From Bacteroidales bacterium (GTDB taxonomy: Bacteria; Bacteroidota; Bacteroidia; Bacteroidales; UBA932): a DNA stretch of 43,152 nucleotides. The notes beneath the pieces were generated by a model. It made no database searches, was not told the DNA's origin, and worked only from the letters and a program-made list of their open reading frames with translations. Each line of letters opens with the position of its first letter. The stretch's first letter is position 1. Position numbers and translations under genes: made by a program. The stretch covers positions 1 through 43,152 of the forward strand of contig JAKSJU010000007.1 of NCBI GenBank assembly GCA_024402095.1, given 5' to 3'. This document shows positions 16,210-23,907 of the stretch, one piece after another.

Positions 16210-17319
16210 TTAATGTTTTCTACCGCTCGGGGTCAGTGCACCCAAGTCAAATTTAACACTCAAGACCTGCTGCCATCCCCTGAAAAAGCCGATTATGCTG
16301 GTAGGATTCCCAAGATGGAAGTCAAATGCAAGCTTGATGTTGATCCATGAGGCAATATCGTGAGAATAATACAACTCCGCCCTGTCATAGAAGGAAAAGC
16401 CGTCTATCTTTGTGTGATAGAAAGCCTTTGCAGGATAAAGATCGGAGCCGTACACATAATCATTGAAAGAATATGAATAGAACGGCATCAGGTCTCCACC
16501 GAAATAGAAATTGTTATCGAGCCCGATTCCCCATTTGTTCAGATTAAGAACAACTGCAGCACCACCTGGCATTGCCACGTCACCGAAAGCAAGATCATGC
16601 TGATATGTCTGTATCCAGCCCGCAATGATGTCGAAACGGTCCATACCTATTTTAGGCGAATACTTGACGTACAAATTGGCCATTGCAGACAGGACAGTGT
16701 TTGGAGCATCCAATGACTCTCCGAATTTGAGAAAACGTCCTGACCATCCTAAAGAAACAGGTCCCCAGAATTTCCATGTACCGGCTGTCAGCGCCTGAAA
16801 TTTGAACCTCTCGGTCTTCTGCTTGGCAGACATCAAGTCTGCAACAAGCTCGGCATATAATTTTTTAGTCTTGTATTTCAACGAAATTCCGTCATAGAAC
16901 CTGTCGTTGAACAAATCGATGTCGCTGAAAAAAGCATTGTCATAATAACCTTCGGAAAAGCTTCGCGGGAAGGATCCCAACATGGAGGAGAATACCCCGT
17001 TGCCGAGTTCGGCTTTCAGATTATAATAGAAAAGGATCTCCGTGCTGTTGTCGAGAGGGGTCTTGAAACCAAGGTCCTTGCGGAGATCGACTCCGAACAT
17101 CAGGCTATGCGATATTTCACCGAACTGGTCAACCCTGAGACCAAGCCAAGGGGTGAGCACGGCAGAATTCAGAGTACCGGTCTCCTCAAAGATATTCCTT
17201 GAAGCCTGGTAACTTCCGTTATTGAAAAGATATTGGAAATCAACATCATAATCAAATTTCTGGGCATGCGCTGAAATACAGGACAGCACAAGAGTCAGTG
17301 AAATTAGTGTCCTTTTCAT
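16210..17319 (-). CDS. Putative outer-membrane beta-barrel protein
   Basis: The product is 369 residues. Residues 1-19 form a signal peptide ending in SAHAQ, the usual cleavage site in this phylum. The mature part alternates aromatic and polar residues in short strands (for example LFYYNLKAELG, VSLGWSGRFLKFG, INIKLAFDFHLG), as expected of an outer-membrane barrel, and ends in a strand (QVLSVKFDLGAL) followed by a short tail. I do not recognise a named family. It is the first gene of a two-gene unit with the 5'-nucleotidase. Its promoter is unclear: only a weak TAAATTAG box is seen upstream. Confidence 0.75.
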   Translation of the reverse strand: MKRTLISLTLVLSCISAHAQKFDYDVDFQYLFNNGSYQASRNIFEETGTLNSAVLTPWLGLRVDQFGEISHSLMFGVDLRKDLGFKTPLDNSTEILFYYNLKAELGNGVFSSMLGSFPRSFSEGYYDNAFFSDIDLFNDRFYDGISLKYKTKKLYAELVADLMSAKQKTERFKFQALTAGTWKFWGPVSLGWSGRFLKFGESLDAPNTVLSAMANLYVKYSPKIGMDRFDIIAGWIQTYQHDLAFGDVAMPGGAAVVLNLNKWGIGLDNNFYFGGDLMPFYSYSFNDYVYGSDLYPAKAFYHTKIDGFSFYDRAELYYSHDIASWINIKLAFDFHLGNPTSIIGFFRGWQQVLSVKFDLGALTPSGRKH

Positions 17320-17335
17320 AATCTGCTAATTTAGT

Positions 17336-17343
17336 TATTTTTG
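17336..17343 (+). promoter_or_regulatory. -7 box for the GSCFA gene
   Basis: TATTTTTG matches TAnnTTTG exactly and ends 22 bp before the ATG at 17366. Confidence 0.6.
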
Positions 17344-17365
17344 CAGTGAATACAACAACGCTCAT

Positions 17366-18097
17366 ATGAAAATCGAACAGGGAGACAGAATAATGGTGCT
17401 TGGCAGCTGCTTCGCAGCCAATATCGGCAACAAGCTTATCGAGTCCGGCTATGATGTATGTCTCAACCCGTTCGGCACGATTTTCAATCCTGCAAGCATA
17501 GCAAATTCAGTGGACAGGCTGAATTCAGGAAAAAAATTCACAGAAGAAGACTGCATCATGATGGGGGCCGGGGCCGGCAAGATCTGTTCTTTTTATCATC
17601 ACACTTCCTTCGCAAGAGCAGAAGCCGCGGATTTTCTGGAAAATGCCAACCGCAAACTTGCCGATGCAGTGGAATTCTGGAAGCGGTGCAACAAGGTTAT
17701 CGTCACCTACGGCACATCACAGGTCTGGAAATGGAGTGACGGTCGTATTGTTTCTAATTGTCTGAAAAGACCCGGATATGAATTCACGCATGAAATGCTT
17801 ACTCTGGAAGAGATCGAGGACTGTATTGAACGTATCATTTCTCCGGACAAGGAGTTCCTGTTCACCATCTCCCCTGTACGTCATATGGGTGAAGGTGCGC
17901 ACACAAATACCATCAGCAAATCCCAGCTCCAGTTGGCCATATTCCGCAAAGGAGTTGAATATTTCCCTGCGTATGAGATAATGATGGACGAACTCAGGGA
18001 CTATAAATGGTATGCGGAAGACCGCGTACACCCTGGCACAGAGGCTATTGAAATTATTTGGTCAAAATTTTACGAATCTGTTTGCAAAAGTGAATAA
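17366..18097 (+). CDS. GSCFA domain protein (SGNH/GDSL-like)
   Basis: The product is 243 residues. The family name motif GSCFA is at residues 13-17 (MVLGSCFAANIG), followed by NPFGTIFNPASIANS, the GTSQVWKW block, ISPVRHMGEG and the catalytic-type EDRVHPG near the C-terminus. The Ser of GSCFA and the Asp-x-x-His of DRVHP suggest an SGNH hydrolase mechanism, but no substrate is known. Family members I know of are longer (about 320 residues) and have 15-20 more N-terminal residues. Here the motif begins almost at the start. No better start codon exists because the -7 box is only 22 bp upstream. It is probably monocistronic, since a new promoter lies just downstream. Confidence 0.88.
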   Translation: MKIEQGDRIMVLGSCFAANIGNKLIESGYDVCLNPFGTIFNPASIANSVDRLNSGKKFTEEDCIMMGAGAGKICSFYHHTSFARAEAADFLENANRKLADAVEFWKRCNKVIVTYGTSQVWKWSDGRIVSNCLKRPGYEFTHEMLTLEEIEDCIERIISPDKEFLFTISPVRHMGEGAHTNTISKSQLQLAIFRKGVEYFPAYEIMMDELRDYKWYAEDRVHPGTEAIEIIWSKFYESVCKSE

Positions 18098-18111
18098 TTA
18101 TTGTACATTTG
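18081..18111 (+). promoter_or_regulatory. Full -33/-7 promoter of the ABC/GntR operon
   Basis: TTTG at 18081-18084 and TACATTTG at 18104-18111 are separated by 19 bp, the textbook arrangement of the Bacteroidota sigma-ABfr promoter. It overlaps the 3' end of the GSCFA gene. Confidence 0.8.
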
Positions 18112-18112
18112 C

Positions 18113-18136
18113 AGTGTATTAGTTCAGTAATACACT
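18113..18136. promoter_or_regulatory. YtrA-type operator at the transcription start
   Basis: AGTGTATTA (18113-18121) and TAATACACT (18128-18136) are perfect 9-bp inverted arms with a 6-bp spacer. The element begins 1 bp after the -7 box, so a bound protein would block the start. The half-sites AGTGTA and TACACT resemble the inverted repeat reported for Bacillus subtilis YtrA, and a YtrA-type GntR gene is encoded in the same operon. Confidence 0.75.
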
Positions 18137-18149
18137 AAAAAGATTAAAA

Positions 18150-18962
18150 ATGATTTCAATTAAAGACCTAGCTTTCAGTTACGGGACAAACTGCGTACTG
18201 AAAAACATCTCACTCGAACTGGAGGAGGGAAAAATCTACGGACTGCTCGGCGAGAACGGAGTAGGAAAGACTACCCTTCTGACTCTTCTCGCCGGACTAA
18301 AAAAAGTATCTGCAGGTATTATCGAAACAGATGGCAAAGACCCCTACAAGAGGGAGCCGTCAATGCTGTGCAGTCTGTATTATCTGCCTGACGAAGTTGT
18401 AGGCTACAATATGACCGCCGCACAATATGCAGGTTCGGCCGGAAATTTCTGGCCGGGTTTCTCCATGGACAGATTCAAAGAGATAATGCAGCTATTTGAG
18501 ACGGATTACAACATGAAGATGAACAAGATGTCTTCCGGTCAGCTGAAAAAGACCTACATAAGTCTCGCTCTGTCAAGCGGAGCAAAGTATCTGCTTCTGG
18601 ATGAGCCTACTAACGGACTTGACATCCCGAGCAAATCAGCGTTCCGTTCCGCACTGATGAAGTACACCGACGAGAAATCCACCATCATCATCTCCACCCA
18701 TCAGGTAAAGGACCTGGAAAACATTATTGACCCGATTATAATTCTCGACAACAGCAGCGTACTCTTGAACGCTTCTATCGAAGAGATAGGCCGCAAGCTG
18801 TTCTTTGACTACGGTACCGAGCTGCACAGCGATGCGCTATACATGGAGCAGGTGCCAGGCGGCTACGTACAGGTATGTCTTAATCAGGATGGCCGTGAAT
18901 CAAAAATAAATCTTGAAGCGCTGTTCAACACAGTGCACAAACATAAAGAATTGTTCGTATGA
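18150..18962 (+). CDS. ABC transporter ATP-binding protein
   Basis: The product is 270 residues. Walker A is GENGVGKTT (34-42), the signature is MSSGQLKKT in place of the usual LSGGQ, Walker B is YLLLDEPTNGLD, and the switch His is in IISTHQVKDLE. The C-terminal 60 residues form an accessory region. It belongs to the family of single-domain ATPases paired with a multi-helix permease in YtrA-regulated exporters. It is the first gene of the operon driven by the promoter at 18081-18111, and overlaps the permease gene by 4 bp. The substrate is unknown; such pairs often respond to envelope stress. Confidence 0.93.
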   Translation: MISIKDLAFSYGTNCVLKNISLELEEGKIYGLLGENGVGKTTLLTLLAGLKKVSAGIIETDGKDPYKREPSMLCSLYYLPDEVVGYNMTAAQYAGSAGNFWPGFSMDRFKEIMQLFETDYNMKMNKMSSGQLKKTYISLALSSGAKYLLLDEPTNGLDIPSKSAFRSALMKYTDEKSTIIISTHQVKDLENIIDPIIILDNSSVLLNASIEEIGRKLFFDYGTELHSDALYMEQVPGGYVQVCLNQDGRESKINLEALFNTVHKHKELFV

Positions 18963-19762
18963 GTGAAATATTCAATATAAACAGGTTCTGGAAATATTTC
19001 GTCCACGACCTGAAATCCGCAAAAAGCAACTACTGGCTTTCTCTGATCGTATGCGGGCTTACGCCGCTGGTAGGATATATCATATATGAAATCCCTATGC
19101 TTCTGTTCCAGCATCACTTTGGAGAATATCAGACTGCTGTCAAAGTGACTCTTGTATTCTTTGCATTTTTCGTTGTCCTGATGTCATTTCCTGCAAAGGC
19201 ATACGGAAGTCTTACAGACAAAAAGGCGGGAAGCAACTGGATACTGCTCCCGGCTTCGACCCTTGAGAAATACATCTCAATGATTCTGATCACTTGCATT
19301 GTAGTGCCCGCAGCCCTGGCTGCAGTAGTGTTCGCGTCCGATTTCATTTTCAGCCTTGTGCTGCCTCGTTACGGGCACTTCATTCTGTCGGGATCTGGTC
19401 TTTCATCTGCCGTTCCCGATCTGGCAGATGCTTCAGTATTTATCAATGTGTACGCTTTATTATTCCTGAATTGGGTATGCAACTCTCTTGCATTCACACT
19501 GGGCGCTGTCTGCTTCAAAAAGGCCAAAATTGTCAAGACATATATCGCAGAATGTATTATCGGGATTATATGTTTCATTATCGTCGCAGTTGTCCTTGCC
19601 ATCTTCACTCACGGTTTCGATGAGACTTTGATGTACAATATCAATCTCGATGAGGAAGAAGCAATCAAATGGATCAAATTTTTATTATATTCGGCCATCA
19701 CAATATGGATATTGGCTGTTGGCTCCGCACTGTATCTAAGGGTGAAAACAATCAAGCACTGA
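18959..19762 (+). CDS. ABC transporter permease-like membrane protein
   Basis: The product is 267 residues with about six hydrophobic helices, for example YWLSLIVCGLTPLVGYIIY, TLVFFAFFVVLMSFPAKAYG, ISMILITCIVVPAALAAVVF, and a last one near WIKFLLYSAITIWILAVGSA. The segment GSLTDKKAGSNWILLPAS between helices 2 and 3 is typical of the ABC-2-like permeases that pair with YtrA-type systems in this phylum. It starts inside the last codons of the ATPase gene (ATGA) and is followed by the regulator gene after 1 bp. It should form the membrane half of the exporter. The substrate is not evident. Confidence 0.85.
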   Translation: MSEIFNINRFWKYFVHDLKSAKSNYWLSLIVCGLTPLVGYIIYEIPMLLFQHHFGEYQTAVKVTLVFFAFFVVLMSFPAKAYGSLTDKKAGSNWILLPASTLEKYISMILITCIVVPAALAAVVFASDFIFSLVLPRYGHFILSGSGLSSAVPDLADASVFINVYALLFLNWVCNSLAFTLGAVCFKKAKIVKTYIAECIIGIICFIIVAVVLAIFTHGFDETLMYNINLDEEEAIKWIKFLLYSAITIWILAVGSALYLRVKTIKH

Positions 19763-19763
19763 A

Positions 19764-20099
19764 ATGGAATTCGAGAGTAATAAACCCATTTATATGCAGA
19801 TAGCCGACTCCTTCTGCGACAGGATACTATCCGGAGATCTTAAGGCCGGAGACCGTATCCAGAGTGTCAGGGAGTTCGGAGCCGGAATCGGCGTGAATCC
19901 TAATACGGTCATGCGGTCCTATGAGCTTCTGACAGAGCAGAATATCATATTCAACAAGAGAGGCATAGGCTATTTCGTATCCGAGGACGCCCCTGAAATA
20001 ATTATTGAAGCTGAACGGGAAAAGTTCATCAGGAACGAGTTTCCAAAAATCGTCAAAAGAGCTGAACTGCTCGGTATTGACATAAAAGAATTGAATTAA
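19764..20099 (+). CDS. GntR-family regulator, YtrA subfamily
   Basis: The product is 111 residues. The winged HTH of the GntR family occupies residues 1-70: PIYMQIADSFCDRILSGDLK, RIQSVREFGAGIGVNPNTVMR, then the wing IIFNKRGIGYFVSEDA. Only a short helical tail follows (EREKFIRNEFPKIVKRAELL), the mark of the YtrA subfamily. Because the ABC genes precede it and an AGTGTA-N12-TACACT site lies at the operon start, autoregulation is the likely mode. The inducing signal is unknown. Confidence 0.93.
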   Translation: MEFESNKPIYMQIADSFCDRILSGDLKAGDRIQSVREFGAGIGVNPNTVMRSYELLTEQNIIFNKRGIGYFVSEDAPEIIIEAEREKFIRNEFPKIVKRAELLGIDIKELN

Positions 20100-20110
20100 A
20101 CTGAACAAAT

Positions 20111-20785
20111 ATGAAAAGAATCATCATTATCGCTGCAGTTGCGTTAGTTGCGATAGCAGCCATTGCATCAAGCAAACTGTCCGGAAGCACAGCCAATGCA
20201 GAACCGGCTGACAAGGTATACATTTCCAAAGACTTCCCGGTCACAGATTTCATCGAGCTGGAAGTGAATGTCCCCGCAGACATCGAATACGAGACAGGAG
20301 CTCCTTACTGCCACGTTGAAGGATCAAGCGGCATCATCGACAAACTGGACATCAAGGTAGCAGGCAACAGATTGACAATAAGCACTGACCGCAAGTTGAA
20401 AAATATCAAGAAACTTGACATTGTACTCAGTTCTTCCACCCTCAGGAAACTCAACCTCAACGGAGCGTGCGATTTTGAATGCGAACGCGGATTCGAGACA
20501 GAATCCTTCAAAGCCGAATGCAACGGCGTAGCTGACGTCAGCATTGACAATCTGATTGCAGGAAACGTCAGAATAAACATCAACGGCGCAGGTGACATCG
20601 AACTTGAGAACCTTTCCGCACAGAAGACCGACGTGCAGATCAACGGAGCCGGCGACGTAAGCCTTTCAGGAAGTTCTAAGGATGTCAAGGCGGTAATCAA
20701 CGGAGCAGGTGACGTTGACGTCAAGGAACTCCGCTATGACACTATCAGTGCCTCAACAAACGGAGCAGGCAGGATTGAGAGATAG
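20111..20785 (+). CDS. GIN-domain (DUF2807) envelope protein
   Basis: The product is 224 residues. Residues 1-20 are a hydrophobic export signal or anchor (RIIIIAAVALVAIAAIAS). The rest is a DUF2807 beta-helix-like domain built from repeats of about 20 residues, each with a turn like NGAGD: at residues 117 (NGACDF), 138 (NGVADV), 158 (NGAGDI), 178 (NGAGDV), 197 (NGAGDV) and 217 (NGAGRI). GIN domains are called putative adhesin heads, but their function is not established. Its place in a YtrA-regulated exporter operon, 11 bp after the regulator, suggests an envelope role linked to that exporter. Confidence 0.88.
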   Translation: MKRIIIIAAVALVAIAAIASSKLSGSTANAEPADKVYISKDFPVTDFIELEVNVPADIEYETGAPYCHVEGSSGIIDKLDIKVAGNRLTISTDRKLKNIKKLDIVLSSSTLRKLNLNGACDFECERGFETESFKAECNGVADVSIDNLIAGNVRININGAGDIELENLSAQKTDVQINGAGDVSLSGSSKDVKAVINGAGDVDVKELRYDTISASTNGAGRIER

Positions 20786-20790
20786 CAGAA

Positions 20791-20946
20791 ATGGCTGACA
20801 ATTATCTTGAAAAAAGATACAGGGACGTGTTCGGCAAGACCGAAACCACCGATCCCGAAACAGGTTATACAAAATCCGGCGGCAATGCAAACCATTACCG
20901 CCGGATAAATATCTGCAAGCCAGTCAAGCAGAAGAAAAGCAGATAG
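20791..20946 (+). CDS. Small conserved-looking protein, 51 residues
   Basis: An ATG 5 bp after the GIN-domain gene opens a 51-residue frame beginning MADNYLEKRYRDVFGKTE and ending KPVKQKKSR. The C-terminal half is very basic, and no signal or membrane segment is present. Tiny proteins starting with a similar MADNYLE block occur in Bacteroidales, from memory, where they carry uninformative names. Its stop lies 1 bp before the convergent yebC stop, so the frame fills the gap exactly. Reality as a gene is supported by the tight spacing and the plausible N-terminus; the function is unknown. Confidence 0.6.
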   Translation: MADNYLEKRYRDVFGKTETTDPETGYTKSGGNANHYRRINICKPVKQKKSR

Positions 20947-20947
20947 C

Positions 20948-21703
20948 TTATTCCTCCTCTGACGGCTTCATAGTCGTGTAGACATTGGTGACGTCTTCAT
21001 CATCCTCAAGCAGGCCTATAAGCTTATCAAGCGTAGCGCGCTGCTCCGGGGTGACTTCCTTGAGTTCGGTGTTAGGGATTCTCTCGAATCCTCCGGAAAC
21101 AAGCTCATAGCCGTTGTCCTCGATGAATTTCTGAATCTGTCCGTATGCAGTGTAATCACCATAGATGACAACCACCTTGTACTCTTCACCTTCCTTGGTG
21201 ACTTCAGTATCTTCAAACAATTCGTCCACACCGTAGTCTATCATCTCAAGCTCGAGCTCTTCGAGATCGGTTCCTTCTTTCTCCTTGATACGGAACACAC
21301 ACTTGTGATCGAACATGAAACTTACCGAGCCGCTGGTACCGAGTGAGCCGCCGCACTTTGTAAAATAGCTGCGGACATTGGCTACTGTACGGGTATTGTT
21401 GTCAGTAGCGGTCTCAACAAGATAAGCAATACCGAAAGGACCGTATCCCTCGAATACGACTTCCTTGAAATCCCCCTGCTTTGATTCTGTAGCCTTCTTG
21501 ATGGCACGCTCGATATTCTCCTTAGGCATCTGCTCGACGCGGGCCTCGGCGATAAGAGCGCGGAGACGCGGATTTCCGGTGACCTCAGGGCCTCCCTGAC
21601 GAACCGCAATAGTGATTTCCTTTCCAAGTTTTGTGAATGTACGGGCCATATGACCCCAGCGCTTCATCTTGCGCTCCTTACGGAATTCAAACGCTCTTCC
21701 CAT
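20948..21703 (-). CDS. yebC: YebC/PmpR-family protein
   Basis: The product is 251 residues, normal for the family. The N-terminus MGRAFEFRKERKMKRWGHMA is the family start, and it continues with FTKLGKEITIAVRQGGPEV, ENIERAIKKAT, GYGPFGIAYLVETATDNNTR and SGSVSFMFDHKCVF. Members were annotated as transcriptional regulators; some relatives act in translation, helping ribosomes over proline stretches. The sequence alone does not decide between the two roles. It follows the TPR membrane protein after 2 bp and is the last gene of that two-gene unit. Confidence 0.95.
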   Translation of the reverse strand: MGRAFEFRKERKMKRWGHMARTFTKLGKEITIAVRQGGPEVTGNPRLRALIAEARVEQMPKENIERAIKKATESKQGDFKEVVFEGYGPFGIAYLVETATDNNTRTVANVRSYFTKCGGSLGTSGSVSFMFDHKCVFRIKEKEGTDLEELELEMIDYGVDELFEDTEVTKEGEEYKVVVIYGDYTAYGQIQKFIEDNGYELVSGGFERIPNTELKEVTPEQRATLDKLIGLLEDDEDVTNVYTTMKPSEEE

Positions 21704-21705
21704 AA

Positions 21706-22383
21706 CTACTCGGCAATTCTATTGATGTAACGCTCGATATCGTAAGCCTCAATGCTCTGGGGATATTTGTCCTTTATCTGCTTGTAGCAGGCTACTGCCT
21801 TCTGTGGCTGCTGGAGAGCTTCATAAGTCACTCCGGCCTTCAGAAGATATGCGGCTGCAAATACATTGTCAGCAGTTGCCACAGCCTTCTCGAAGCATGA
21901 TACAGCCTTCTGATAGTCTCCGAGTCCTACATAGGCATCACCCTTGCAAGCCTCTGCACGTGCAGCGAGGATAGGGTCCTTTCCTGAATACTTTCCGAGG
22001 AACTGGAGAGCCTCTTCATTCTGGCCAAGCTGAAGATTGCAGATGCCGGCATAGAGATATACTGCCTTTCCGGCCTTTGTACCATACTCATTGATGATAT
22101 CGGCAAATCCGAGAACGTTTCCGTCACCGTTGAGAGCAATCTCCCACTCACCCTGCTGGAAACTGAGCTCTGCAGGATAAGCAGCCTGCATTGCCTCCTC
22201 GCACTTAGGCTGATAGATGAACTTTGAATAAGCGAGAACCGCAAGTCCGACGACAACAACGACAGCGACTGCCGTCCAGAGTTTTTTACCGTTGTTTTTA
22301 AAGAACTGCTCCACAGATGAAACGGTGGCCTCTAAATTCTGCTGGCCAGCTGCTTCATTCTCATTTTTGATTTTTTGTGCCAT
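21706..22383 (-). CDS. TPR-repeat membrane protein
   Basis: The product is 225 residues from ATG 22381-22383. One membrane helix (LWTAVAVVVVVGLAVLAYS) follows a short charged N-terminus. The periplasmic or extracytoplasmic part has TPR-like units, for example YAGICNLQLGQNEEALQFL, EACKGDAYVGLGDYQKAVSC and LKAGVTYEALQQPQKAVACY. Frames reading further upstream would begin inside the -7 box (22428-22435), so the later Met is right. It shares a divergent promoter region with recF and is followed by yebC. TPR proteins mediate protein contacts; the partner is unknown. Confidence 0.88.
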   Translation of the reverse strand: MAQKIKNENEAAGQQNLEATVSSVEQFFKNNGKKLWTAVAVVVVVGLAVLAYSKFIYQPKCEEAMQAAYPAELSFQQGEWEIALNGDGNVLGFADIINEYGTKAGKAVYLYAGICNLQLGQNEEALQFLGKYSGKDPILAARAEACKGDAYVGLGDYQKAVSCFEKAVATADNVFAAAYLLKAGVTYEALQQPQKAVACYKQIKDKYPQSIEAYDIERYINRIAE

Positions 22384-22427
22384 AGTATTTGATAATTTTA
22401 ATTTCGGTCTTCGGCTATAATAGCCCA

Positions 22428-22435
22428 CAAAGATA
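22428..22435 (-). promoter_or_regulatory. -7 box for the TPR/yebC unit
   Basis: On the minus strand TATCTTTG matches TAnnTTTG exactly and lies 44 bp upstream of the ATG at 22383. It is back to back with the recF box at 22457-22464. Confidence 0.65.
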
Positions 22436-22456
22436 AGATTTTTTTACATTTTTTAC

Positions 22457-22464
22457 TACATTTG
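22457..22464 (+). promoter_or_regulatory. -7 box for recF with nearly leaderless spacing
   Basis: TACATTTG matches TAnnTTTG exactly and ends only 5 bp before the recF ATG at 22470, so the transcript should begin at or next to the start codon. Confidence 0.65.
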
Positions 22465-22469
22465 TACTT

Positions 22470-23588
22470 ATGCCTGACCTGAAGAAAATTATCGTACAGA
22501 ATTTCCGCAACATAGAGCTGCAGGAACTGGAGTTCTCCCCAAACATAAACTGCATTTCGGGAGGGAACGGAGAAGGGAAAACCAACCTTCTTGACGCGAT
22601 ATACTACCTGTCGATGACCAAAAGTGCGTTCAGCGCCTCCGACAGTTTCAATATCAGATACGGAGCCGGAGGATTCGCCATTGCAGGATCCTACAACATG
22701 CCGGACATGCTGGGCAGGGACAGCACTATCCGTTTTTCCGTCCAGGTCAGCGGAAATGAAAAGAAGGTAAAGCGGGACGATAAGCTCTACACCAAGATTT
22801 CGGAGCATATCGGGGTGCTTCCAATAGTGCTGGTCTCCCCTTCCGACAGCTCTCTGGTCAGCGAATCCGGCGAAGAAAGACGCAAGTTCGTCAATTCTGT
22901 ACTTTCACAGATTGACAGGGAATATCTTGTTTCACTCCAGCAATACAACCGGGTTCTTGCCCAAAGGAATCACTTTCTAAAGAATGGATCGTCCGACGAG
23001 GAACTTCTGAGCACCTTCGACGCGGAGCTTTCAAGACTTGCCGGTCCGATTTTCAGCAAGAGGGAGAAATTCTGCAAGGAACTGAGGCCTGTTGTCGGAC
23101 AGTATTATGAGACAATCTCCGGCGGTCAGGAAACCGTCGGCATAGAATACAGGTCTGACCTCTCCGGTGCGAGTCTTGAAGAAACTCTCAGGGCAAGAAG
23201 GGAAAAGGACCGGATTCTCAAATATACCACTGCAGGTATCCAGAGGGATGATTTTATCTTCAGCATGGGCGGCGAGCCTATAAGAAGATGCGGATCACAG
23301 GGACAGCAGAAGTCCTTCCTTGTCGCTCTCAAATTCGCCCAGTACGAAATCATGAAGCAGCGTTATCACTTCGCTCCGATGCTGCTGCTTGACGATTTGT
23401 TTGACAAATTGGACATGAAGAGGATACAGAACCTCCTGAGCATGGTTGCCGGCAATGACTTCGGCCAGATTTTCCTTACGGACTGCGACCCTGCAAGGAT
23501 AAAGGGCATAGTCAGGAACATCACTGCCGACAGCGCGTTCTTCGAAGCGAAGGGCGGAATTTTCAGTAAAACGGATGGAAAAGAATAG
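22470..23588 (+). CDS. recF: DNA replication/repair protein RecF
   Basis: RecF is an SMC-like ATPase that helps load RecA at gapped DNA. The product is 372 residues. The N-terminal VQNFRNIELQELEFSPNINC and Walker A GGNGEGKTNLLDAIYYLS (about 32-49) are clear. The ABC-type signature lies in CGSQGQQKSFLVALKFAQYE and Walker B is MLLLDDLFDKLD. Length and motif order are normal. It overlaps the DUF721 gene by 14 bp. The order recF then DUF721 is common in bacteria and suggests coupling of repair and replication genes. Confidence 0.96.
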   Translation: MPDLKKIIVQNFRNIELQELEFSPNINCISGGNGEGKTNLLDAIYYLSMTKSAFSASDSFNIRYGAGGFAIAGSYNMPDMLGRDSTIRFSVQVSGNEKKVKRDDKLYTKISEHIGVLPIVLVSPSDSSLVSESGEERRKFVNSVLSQIDREYLVSLQQYNRVLAQRNHFLKNGSSDEELLSTFDAELSRLAGPIFSKREKFCKELRPVVGQYYETISGGQETVGIEYRSDLSGASLEETLRARREKDRILKYTTAGIQRDDFIFSMGGEPIRRCGSQGQQKSFLVALKFAQYEIMKQRYHFAPMLLLDDLFDKLDMKRIQNLLSMVAGNDFGQIFLTDCDPARIKGIVRNITADSAFFEAKGGIFSKTDGKE

Positions 23589-23907
23589 AGTATCCAGAAA
23601 GACTGCCGTAAGTCTCGGCGACACCATCCTGATGGCCTTGAAGGAGATGCGTGTAAGTTCAACGCACAATACGCACAGGATATTCAAGGCATGGGATGAC
23701 GCTTCCGGTGCCGGTCCCTATACCACAAAACGTTTCTTTCGTGACGGAAAACTTTATATAACAGTTAATTCATCTGTGATACGCAACCAGTTGTATTTCC
23801 AGAAAAACAGTCTGATCGAAAAGATGAACGGTCTGCTTGAGGAGGATGACCTGTTCATAAGGGACGATAGGAACGTCGGTCTCGTCAAAGAATTGATATT
23901 GAAATGA
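23575..23907 (+). CDS. DUF721 protein, DciA-like
   Basis: The product is 110 residues. DUF721 features are LGDTILMALKEMRVSSTHNT near the N-terminus, FKAWDDASGAGPYTTKRFF (usual W..vvG..ia.hT) and LYITVNSSVIRNQLYFQKNS (usual L.v.v.s..w...L......l). DciA, the best-known DUF721 protein, loads the replicative helicase DnaB in bacteria lacking DnaC/DnaI. It overlaps recF by 14 bp and pdxB by 4 bp. The loader role is inferred from the family. Confidence 0.88.
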   Translation: MEKNRVSRKTAVSLGDTILMALKEMRVSSTHNTHRIFKAWDDASGAGPYTTKRFFRDGKLYITVNSSVIRNQLYFQKNSLIEKMNGLLEEDDLFIRDDRNVGLVKELILK

